Shown here: positions 1 to 5,221 of the stretch, in pieces | Layout of the letters: every line of letters begins with the position of its first letter | Numbering within the stretch: position 1 is the first letter of the stretch | DNA from: Pseudomonadota bacterium | GTDB lineage: Bacteria > Pseudomonadota > Gammaproteobacteria > Burkholderiales > SG8-39 | Direction: 5' to 3' | Assembly (NCBI GenBank): GCA_021825225.1 | Contig: JAKAIH010000068.1 | Coordinates: 1-9,517, forward strand | Length of the DNA stretch: 9,517 bases | Position numbers and translations under genes: made by a program | The notes under the pieces: generated by a model | What the model saw: the letters and a program-made list of their open reading frames with translations, nothing else | Databases searched by the model: none | What the model was told of the DNA's origin: nothing

Positions 1-414
1 ATCCTGCGCAAGCTCGATCACTGCTCCATTTATCTGTTGATCGCCGGCACCTACACCCCGTTCGCGCTGGTGACCCTGCGCGGCGCCTGGGGCTGGACCC
101 TGTTCGGACTGGCCTGGGGGCTCGCGTTCCTCGGCATCGTGCAGGAGTTCGTGTTCGGCAAAGGTGCGCGCCGCCTGTCGATCCTGATTTACCTCGTCAT
201 GGGCTGGATGGCGGTCGCCGCGCTGCGTCCGCTTGCCGCGGGACTGGGCACGCCCGGCCTCGCCTGGCTGCTTGCGGGCGGCCTGCTATACACCGGCGGC
301 ATCGTCTTCTACCTGCTGGACGAGCGCGTGCGCCATTTCCACGGCGTATGGCATCTGTTCGTGCTGGCCGGAAGCGCGGCGCATTTCATCGCGATCGCTT
401 TCTATGTCGCCTGA
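1..414 (+). CDS. Hemolysin III / PAQR family membrane protein (C-terminal part)
   Basis: The reading frame is open from base 1 and ends with TGA at 412-414, so 137 C-terminal residues are visible and the start lies outside the window. The fragment begins ILRKLDHCSIYLLIAGTYTP, the conserved Asp-His block followed by a membrane helix seen in bacterial hemolysin-III (HlyIII/YqfA) proteins. Further helices follow (around LIYLVMGWMAVAAL and GGLLYTGGIVFYLLDE). The end has HFHGVWHLFVLAGSAAHF, with the spaced histidines that, with the early Asp/His region, form the metal site of the PAQR superfamily. Family members are usually a little over 200 residues, so about a third is missing. These are inner-membrane proteins of poorly defined function, and the name hemolysin is historical. 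The gene is convergent with the GNAT gene and the two stop codons touch. Confidence 0.88.
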   Translation: MLRKLDHCSIYLLIAGTYTPFALVTLRGAWGWTLFGLAWGLAFLGIVQEFVFGKGARRLSILIYLVMGWMAVAALRPLAAGLGTPGLAWLLAGGLLYTGGIVFYLLDERVRHFHGVWHLFVLAGSAAHFIAIAFYVA

Positions 415-1440
415 TCAGATGAGCCGCTTGACGAAGGACAGGCGCTGGCTGGAGCCGAAGCCGGCGCCGTAGAAGAACTCGAGCAGGCCGAAATTGTCGC
501 GATCGACCACGGTCGCAACCCGGTCCACGCGCAGCGCTTCGAGATTGACGAACAGCTGCGACAACAGCGCGGTGCCTATGCCGGCGCCGGTGAAACCGGG
601 ATCCACGCCTATGGTGTCGATGACGGCTACCGGTTCGGTGCGGCCGAAATCGCCGAAGTCGACGCTGGCCATGATGTAGCCGGTCGCCGATCCGTCCTGG
701 TGCGCCACCAGCGAAACGCGGATCGCGGAATCATGCAGGGCTTCGTCAACGACGCGGCCGATATAGGCGCTGCGGTCGCGTCCCATGATGCGCCGGTCGA
801 TGCGCACTATCTCCTCCAGATCGCTGCGTTCGAGCGAACGCACGTCGGCGCGGTCGCGCGCAAGCGCCTCGAAATCATTGGCCTGAGGCGCGCTGTAGTC
901 GATCTCGGCGCTGAAGTGATGGTGCCCGGGAGCGAGGACTTTTTCCTCGTCGCCGCCGCCGATGCGTCCGGCATGGATTTCGCAATCGATCACCTGATTT
1001 CCGCCCAGCTGGAAGCCGGCATGGTCGAGGAAGCTCAGCATGGCGTGATCCCGCCACGCGGCTTGCGTGCGCAAGGCAAAAACGCCGTGCTTGCGCGCAT
1101 CGGCTTCCAGCGCCCCGAGCAAGGCATCGCCGTAACCATGTCCCTGCTCCCCCGGGCGCACACTGATCACTTCCAGGCGCAGTGCCGGTTCGACACGGCC
1201 GAATTCGCCTTCCAGCCGGCGCGCGAGCACGTAGCCCTCGAGCACGCCGCCCTCCTCCGCCGCATACTGGGTATGCAGCCCCGGCGCGCGCAGCGCCGCC
1301 TGCAGGCGGCGCTCGAAATAGGCGCGGCGCGAGCGCCCGGTGATCTGCGCGTCGATGTCGACCACTGTGTCCAAATCCTGCGGGGCCAGCTGCCGCAGCT
1401 TGACGCCGGAAAGGGGACCCGCCTGTGCACGCTCCGCCAT
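415..1440 (-). CDS. Tandem GNAT-domain acetyltransferase
   Basis: This 341-residue protein has two GNAT acyl-CoA-dependent N-acyltransferase domains in one chain. Domain 1 spans about residues 14-155 and domain 2 about 198-341, joined by a linker with a His run (HHH at 173-175). The halves are recognisably related: GRSRRAYFERRLQAAL (35-50) matches GRDRSAYIGRVVDEAL (220-235). Each has an acetyl-CoA pyrophosphate loop, RPGEQGHGYG (95-104) and DPGFTGAGIG (280-289). The glycines of both loops are kept, so both sites may bind acyl-CoA. The start is supported by AGGAG six bases before the ATG. It lies 68 bp after the hemerythrin gene on the same strand and is probably co-transcribed with it. The substrate cannot be told from sequence; small molecules, protein N-termini or lysines are all possible. 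Confidence 0.85.
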   Translation of the reverse strand: MAERAQAGPLSGVKLRQLAPQDLDTVVDIDAQITGRSRRAYFERRLQAALRAPGLHTQYAAEEGGVLEGYVLARRLEGEFGRVEPALRLEVISVRPGEQGHGYGDALLGALEADARKHGVFALRTQAAWRDHAMLSFLDHAGFQLGGNQVIDCEIHAGRIGGGDEEKVLAPGHHHFSAEIDYSAPQANDFEALARDRADVRSLERSDLEEIVRIDRRIMGRDRSAYIGRVVDEALHDSAIRVSLVAHQDGSATGYIMASVDFGDFGRTEPVAVIDTIGVDPGFTGAGIGTALLSQLFVNLEALRVDRVATVVDRDNFGLLEFFYGAGFGSSQRLSFVKRLI

Positions 1441-1486
1441 TTGCTTCTCCTGTCAGAATCCCTTGCAAACCCAATCTTGCATCCGC

Positions 1487-1505
1487 CCGATTTCGGCGAA
1501 ACCGG
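1487..1505 (-). other. Hairpin between hemerythrin and GNAT genes
   Basis: Just after the hemerythrin stop, the minus-strand RNA can form a stem of about seven pairs (CCGGTTT with AAATCGG, one G-U pair) around the loop CGCCG. No T-run follows, so it is a poor intrinsic terminator. It may instead protect the 3' end or modulate read-through into the GNAT gene. Confidence 0.3.
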
Positions 1506-1508
1506 CTC

Positions 1509-2009
1509 CTAGCCCGCCGCGTAGGCGCCGAACAAGGCGCGGTCCGTATCTTCGTCCAGCAGCTGTTCGAGCACGGGCAGCAGTGCGCCGTCTTCCTTCT
1601 GCGCGTGTGATCCCAGGCGTTCGCTGAACTCGAGCGCCAGCGTTTTCAGGGTCTGCCACTGCTGCTGCGTCAGATTGCCGGCGGACGCCTGGCGCAGCAG
1701 ATCGGCCAGCGGCTGCGCCACGGCGCGGATGGTGACATGCTCCTCGCTGAACAGCGCCGCCAGGTCGCCGTCGCCGGCCTCCTCCAGCCGGGGGAACAAA
1801 TCCCGCTCCTCGAACTCGAAATGGCGCGCGACTTCGACCTCGATCGCCGAGAGCAGCGTGCGCGCGAACGCGGGCCACTCGGGATCGCCGGCCGCGGGCG
1901 GATAGGCGCCGGCGCGTCCGCTGACTACGCGCTCGACGCGGGCGAGCAGCTGCAGCGTGGCCGCATGCTCCTCGTACAGGCGTTTGTTCGTCTGGCGCTG
2001 GAAATCCAT
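1509..2009 (-). CDS. Hemerythrin-like HHE diiron protein
   Basis: This 166-residue cytoplasmic protein has the four-helix hemerythrin/HHE pattern. Visible candidate iron ligands are H15 (in LYEEHAATL), H63 and E67 (ARHFEFEERDLFP), H91 (EEHVTIR), and H135 and E139 (SHAQKEDGALLP). This four-His, two-Glu set is the one found in the RIC/YtfE-type diiron domain. Where classical O2-binding hemerythrins have HxxxH, the second histidine here is R95. HHE proteins bind O2 or NO, sense them, or repair damaged iron-sulfur clusters; which applies here is not shown. The start has GGAG at a normal distance. A promoter and a 22-bp palindrome lie directly upstream. A role in protecting the neighbouring oxygen-sensitive Mo/Fe-S enzyme is a guess from position only. 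Confidence 0.88.
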   Translation of the reverse strand: MDFQRQTNKRLYEEHAATLQLLARVERVVSGRAGAYPPAAGDPEWPAFARTLLSAIEVEVARHFEFEERDLFPRLEEAGDGDLAALFSEEHVTIRAVAQPLADLLRQASAGNLTQQQWQTLKTLALEFSERLGSHAQKEDGALLPVLEQLLDEDTDRALFGAYAAG

Positions 2010-2039
2010 GTCTGAACTTCTCCGCTTTGGGTGTTATAT

Positions 2040-2061
2040 GGTATTGTGGTACCACAATACC
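2040..2061. promoter_or_regulatory. Perfect 22-bp palindrome, probable repressor operator
   Basis: The half-site GGTATTGTGGT is followed at once by its exact reverse complement ACCACAATACC, with no mismatch and no spacer. It overlaps the candidate -10 element and start point of the hemerythrin promoter, which suits steric repression by a dimeric regulator. The TGGTACCA core recalls operators of GntR/FadR-type regulators, but MarR- or TetR-type proteins also use such dyads. No regulator gene is in the window. I found no second copy by eye. Confidence 0.65.
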
Positions 2062-2082
2062 TATTTATCCACCCCAAGTCAA
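2054..2082 (-). promoter_or_regulatory. Sigma70-type promoter for the hemerythrin gene
   Basis: On the minus strand TTGACT (2082-2077, five of six matches to the -35 consensus) is followed after exactly 17 bases by TATTGT (2059-2054, four of six matches to the -10 consensus). Transcription would start near 2047, giving a leader of about 37 bases before the ATG at 2009. A second weaker -10 candidate, TATAAC at 2038-2033, has no good -35. The palindrome at 2040-2061 covers the -10 and the start point. Confidence 0.5.
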
Positions 2083-2102
2083 GGCAGCGCCCCCAAGCTG
2101 CC
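2083..2102 (-). terminator. Terminator-like hairpin after the ligJ-type gene
   Basis: GGCAGC and GCTGCC form a six-pair GC-rich stem with an eight-base loop, 21 bases after the stop of the amidohydrolase gene and before the hemerythrin promoter. The following bases (TTGACTT) are only partly T-rich, so termination would be weak or would need another factor. The position at an operon boundary supports the call. Confidence 0.35.
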
Positions 2103-2123
2103 GCCGCGCCCCTGTTTGCCCTG

Positions 2124-3140
2124 CTAGCGCCCCGCACCGAAGCGGCCGTACACGCGGCGCGCGTTGCCGTGGAAAATCTTCTCCCTGTCTGCGGCACTCA
2201 ACCAGTCGATCGAATCGATATAGCGCTTGGTATCGTCGTAATAATGCCCCGTTTCCGGATCGATGCCGCGCACCGCCCCCACCACCTCGGAAGCGAACAG
2301 AATATTATCCGCGGGTATCACCTTGAGCAGCAGCTCCATGCCCGGCTGGTGATAGACGCAGGTGTCGAAGAACACGTTGTCGAGCAGCAGTTCCTTCAGC
2401 GGCGGGCGCCCCATGTCCTGCGCCAGCCCGCGATAGCGGCCCCAGTGATAGGGCACCGCACCGCCCCCATGGGGAATAATGAATTTCAGCGTCGGGAAAT
2501 CCTTGAACAGGTCCCCGGTTATGAGCTGCATGAACGCGGTGGTGTCGCCGTTGATGTAATGCGCTCCGGTCGCGTGGAAGTTGGGGTTGCAGGATCCGCT
2601 CACGTGAATCATCGCCGGAACGTCGAGTTCCACCATTTTCTCGTACAGCGGATACCACCATTTGTCGGTGAGCGGCGGGCCGGTCCAGTAGCCGCCGGAC
2701 GGATCCGGATTGAGATTGCAGCCGATGAAGCCGAACTCCTTCACGCAGCGCTCCAGTTCCGCGATGCAGTTCGTCGGGCGCACACCGGGCGTCTGCGGCA
2801 GCTGGCACACGCCGACGAAATTCTTCGGATAAAGGCTGCACACCCGGTGGATCAGTTCGTTGCAGGTCGCCGACCAGACGGTGCTGGTGCTCTCGTTGCC
2901 GATGTGGTGGCCCATGCCGATGGCGCGCGGCGAGAAAATCGTCATGTCGGTGCCGCGCTCGCGCTGAATCCTGAGCTGCGCGGTCTCCAGGCTTTCACGG
3001 ATCTGGTCGTCGCTGATATCCAGCGGCCATGCGGATGCCGTATGCGCCGGATCATCCTTGAGCTCGGCGATCTGGTGGTTGCGGTAATCTTCCAGCTGCT
3101 TGGGTGCGGTGGTGTAATGTCCGTGACAATCGACGATCAT
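2124..3140 (-). CDS. ligJ: Amidohydrolase, 4-oxalomesaconate hydratase (LigJ) type
   Basis: This 338-residue protein of the amidohydrolase-2 (COG2159) family closely resembles LigJ/PmdE. That enzyme adds water to 4-oxalomesaconate to give 4-carboxy-4-hydroxy-2-oxoadipate in the protocatechuate 4,5-cleavage pathway. The N-terminus MIVDCHGHYT gives metal ligands H6 and H8. H179 (AMIHVSGS), H224 (IPHGGGAVPYHWG) and E285 (FASEVVGAVRG) fit the zinc ligands and catalytic residues I recall for Sphingobium LigJ, shifted by about one position. Glu at 285, where most amidohydrolases have Asp, is a LigJ hallmark and argues against an ACMSD-like decarboxylase. The blocks CNLNPDPSGGYW and RGIDPETGHYYDDTKRYID are also typical. 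The gene follows the CoA ligase by 27 bp, with AAGGAAA before the start. No ring-cleavage genes are in view, so the substrate may be a related unsaturated oxo-acid. Confidence 0.82.
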   Translation of the reverse strand: MIVDCHGHYTTAPKQLEDYRNHQIAELKDDPAHTASAWPLDISDDQIRESLETAQLRIQRERGTDMTIFSPRAIGMGHHIGNESTSTVWSATCNELIHRVCSLYPKNFVGVCQLPQTPGVRPTNCIAELERCVKEFGFIGCNLNPDPSGGYWTGPPLTDKWWYPLYEKMVELDVPAMIHVSGSCNPNFHATGAHYINGDTTAFMQLITGDLFKDFPTLKFIIPHGGGAVPYHWGRYRGLAQDMGRPPLKELLLDNVFFDTCVYHQPGMELLLKVIPADNILFASEVVGAVRGIDPETGHYYDDTKRYIDSIDWLSAADREKIFHGNARRVYGRFGAGR

Positions 3141-3167
3141 GATGACGCAATTTCCTTTTTTTCTGGA

Positions 3168-4562
3168 TTAAACAAGTTTCGGCCGCAGGTCGCGCACCCG
3201 CACTGCCTTGCCCATGGAGCGCGGAATTTCGCCCGGCTCCTTCACCACCACATCAGCGGTGACACCGACGATGGACTTGATGTGATGCCGTACCGATTCT
3301 GCCACGATCGAGCGCAATTCGCCCGTCGGCACGACGTTCGGGACCAGCTCCACTTCGACGGTGAGGTGATCCATGCTGCCTTTTCTCTCGACCACGAGTT
3401 GATAGTGCGGCGCCACGTCCGGCAGGCCGACCAGCACCGCTTCGATCTGCGATGGATAGACATTCACGCCGCGGATGATCAGCATGTCGTCGTTGCGACC
3501 GGTGATGCGCTTGATGCGCACGTGGGTGCGGCCGCAGACGCAGCGCTCGGTGGAGAGACGCGTGATGTCGCGCGTGCGATAGCGGATCATCGGCAACGCT
3601 TCCTTGGTAAGCGTGGTGATCACCAGCTCGCCCGACTCGCCTTCCTTCAGCCGCTTGCCCGTGTCCGGATCGATCACCTCGAAGATAAAGTGATCTTCCC
3701 AGCCATGCAGGCCGGCCTGCCCCTCGGCGCATTCGCAGGCGACGCCCGGCCCCAGAATCTCCGACAGGCCGTAAATGTCGACCGCCTTCAGGCCCAGACG
3801 GGCCTCGACTTCGCGCCGCATGGCTTCGCTCCAGGGCTCGGCGCCGAAGATGCCGATCTCCAGCTTGGATTTGCGCAGATCCACGCCCTCTTTCTCCGCC
3901 ACCTCGGCAATCGCGAGCGCATAGGACGGGGTCGCGCACAGCACGCGCGCGCCGAAGTCGGTGATCAGCACGATCTGGCGCTCGGTGCTGCCGCCGGACA
4001 TGGGCACCACGGTCGCGCCCAGCCGCTCGGCACCGTAGTGGGCGCCGAGACCGCCGGTAAACAGGCCATAGCCGTAAGCATTGTGGATGACGTCGCCCGG
4101 GCGCCCGCCGGCGCAGGCCATGGAACGCGCCATCAGATCGGCCCAGGTGGAAATGTCCTTCGCGGTATAGCCGACCACGGTCGGCTTGCCGGTGGTTCCG
4201 GAGGACGCATGCAGCCGCACCACTTCGGTACGCGGACGCGCGAACAGGCCGAACGGGTAGTTGTCGCGCAAATCGGACTTGAGGGTGAACGGCAGACGGG
4301 CGAGATCGTCCAGCTGTTTCAGGTCGCCGGGTTCGAAGCCCAGCGACTTCATGCGCTGGCGGTGAAACGGCACGTTGTCGCAGGCGTTCTTGACGCTCGC
4401 CTTCAGGCGGCGCAACTGCAACCGTTCAATCTCCGCACGCGGCATCGTCTCCGCCGCCGCATCGAACTTATATGCGCTTGCCGCGCGTCCGGGCGTGGAC
4501 TTGCGCGTCACCACCGCCTTTTTCGCCGCCGTGCCGCTTCGGCCCCTGGTCTGAGTACCCAT
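3168..4562 (-). CDS. paaK: Phenylacetate-CoA ligase family aryl-CoA ligase
   Basis: This 464-residue AMP-forming ligase would activate an aromatic acid to its CoA thioester through an acyl-adenylate. Family motifs in order: the ATP-binding loop HASSGTTGKPT (118-128), YGLSE (264-268), RYRTRDI (327-333), GRNDDMLIIRGVNVYPSQIE (355-374) and the C-terminal SMGKAVRVRD with the probable catalytic K452. The length is slightly above the family norm of about 430-440. The surplus is a basic, Ala/Lys/Arg-rich stretch of about 30 residues before YKFDAAAETMPRAE, where homologues usually begin. The start at 4562 is chosen because AAGGAGG lies seven bases upstream; the frame stays open back to 4886 but that part overlaps the thioesterase gene. 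It is the first gene of a probable two-gene unit with the LigJ-type gene. Phenylacetate is the best-guess substrate beside padBCD-like genes, but other aryl acids are possible. Confidence 0.85.
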   Translation of the reverse strand: MGTQTRGRSGTAAKKAVVTRKSTPGRAASAYKFDAAAETMPRAEIERLQLRRLKASVKNACDNVPFHRQRMKSLGFEPGDLKQLDDLARLPFTLKSDLRDNYPFGLFARPRTEVVRLHASSGTTGKPTVVGYTAKDISTWADLMARSMACAGGRPGDVIHNAYGYGLFTGGLGAHYGAERLGATVVPMSGGSTERQIVLITDFGARVLCATPSYALAIAEVAEKEGVDLRKSKLEIGIFGAEPWSEAMRREVEARLGLKAVDIYGLSEILGPGVACECAEGQAGLHGWEDHFIFEVIDPDTGKRLKEGESGELVITTLTKEALPMIRYRTRDITRLSTERCVCGRTHVRIKRITGRNDDMLIIRGVNVYPSQIEAVLVGLPDVAPHYQLVVERKGSMDHLTVEVELVPNVVPTGELRSIVAESVRHHIKSIVGVTADVVVKEPGEIPRSMGKAVRVRDLRPKLV

Positions 4563-4569
4563 GCTATCT

Positions 4570-4576
4570 CCTCCTT
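4570..4576 (-). promoter_or_regulatory. Strong ribosome binding site deciding the ligase start
   Basis: AAGGAGG on the minus strand ends seven bases before the ATG at 4562. It is a perfect Shine-Dalgarno match and is the reason to prefer this start over the upstream in-frame starts or the later Met40. Confidence 0.85.
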
Positions 4577-4685
4577 GCCTGAATTGTATTCCAATCTGTG
4601 CGGCAGCTAGCCGGCCTTGCCGCAGCTTTGCTTTGTGATCTCTATAGCCGTTGCTGCCGAGCTTCGATTTTGCGCACACCCAAAC

Positions 4686-4701
4686 CGGTTCGCGCGAACC
4701 G
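4686..4701. repeat. 16-bp perfect palindrome
   Basis: CGGTTCGC is followed by its reverse complement GCGAACCG without a spacer. In RNA it would be a six-pair stem with loop GCGC. It could be an operator or a weak transcription-ending hairpin after the thioesterase gene; no T-run follows on the minus strand. GC-rich DNA produces such dyads by chance more easily than AT-rich DNA. Confidence 0.5.
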
Positions 4702-4770
4702 CCGATTGCGCGAAGATGAAAATCCATCCGCGCGCGGCGCGCAAATTCGGGGCTTGCATACGGGACGGTA

Positions 4771-5184
4771 CTAAGAACCCGCCGACTGCGCCTTGGCGAG
4801 CTTCGCCTTGAGCCGTTGCGCGGTCTTCTCGATGCCCACGATGAAGCGATTGTGCTTGCCGCGCGCGACTTCCTCGATTGCATCACGCGCGCTAAAGCTG
4901 AACGAGACCGCTGCGCCGTTCACTTCGTCAATGGTGACGGTAATGTCCACCCACATGCCCATCAGCGTGGCACCTGTGTGATCGAGCTCGACCCGGGTGC
5001 CGACGGAGTCCTTGCCCTGTTCGATGTGCTCAAACAGCAGATCCCGGCATGCATATTCGATGTCATACAGCATTTTGGGCGTCGCATAGACGCGGCAATC
5101 GTCGCCCATGAAGCTGATGGTGCGATCGCGATCTACTTGCACGCGCCGGGTGGCGGAAAGCCCTGGTTTGAGTGTTTCGCTCAT
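4771..5184 (-). CDS. FlK-type hotdog-fold acyl-CoA thioesterase
   Basis: This 137-residue protein matches the single-domain hotdog thioesterases related to fluoroacetyl-CoA thioesterase FlK. Signature blocks are YATPKMLYDIEYACRDLL (33-50), SVGTRVELDHTGATLMG (60-76) and ARGKHNRFIVGIEK (107-120). FlK uses Thr42, Glu50 and His76; here T35, E43 and H69 fall at exactly the same spacing (8 and 26), so the catalytic triad appears intact. It should cut a thioester to free acid plus CoA in the cytoplasm. The substrate is unknown; an aryl-CoA from the neighbouring ligase or oxidoreductase is a reasonable guess, perhaps as a safety valve that releases trapped CoA. It sits 37 bp after the synthetase-like gene with AAGGA seven bases before the ATG, so it is probably in the same operon as the genes upstream. 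Confidence 0.85.
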   Translation of the reverse strand: MSETLKPGLSATRRVQVDRDRTISFMGDDCRVYATPKMLYDIEYACRDLLFEHIEQGKDSVGTRVELDHTGATLMGMWVDITVTIDEVNGAAVSFSFSARDAIEEVARGKHNRFIVGIEKTAQRLKAKLAKAQSAGS

Positions 5185-5221
5185 TGTTCATCCTTCATCG
5201 GTTGGTCAACTCGTTTCTGTT

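Larger units (their letters stand above)
4563..4770 (-). promoter_or_regulatory. 208-bp intergenic region with candidate paaK promoter
   Basis: This gap separates the thioesterase stop from the ligase start and is far longer than the other spacers upstream in this cluster (37-45 bp), so a separate promoter is plausible. A -10-like TACAAT lies at 4588-4583 on the minus strand, inside the imperfect dyad ATTG-GAATA-CAAT, but no convincing -35 is seen. The minus frame has no stop through the gap, yet it has no recognisable protein family. Confidence 0.35.

Noticed and set aside
700..1512. A 270-codon plus-strand open frame opposite the GNAT gene
   Set aside because: The opposite strand carries two GNAT domains with cofactor loops; this product has no recognisable family.
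2031..4610. An 859-codon plus-strand open frame opposite the ligJ-type and ligase genes
   Set aside because: It is antisense to two genes with clear family motifs, its product is rich in His, Arg, Gln and Ala with no recognisable domain, and such mirror frames are common in GC-rich DNA.
4563..4886. A 108-residue N-terminal extension of the CoA ligase
   Set aside because: It overlaps the thioesterase gene, is Arg/Ser-rich without homology, and a perfect Shine-Dalgarno sits before the ATG at 4562.
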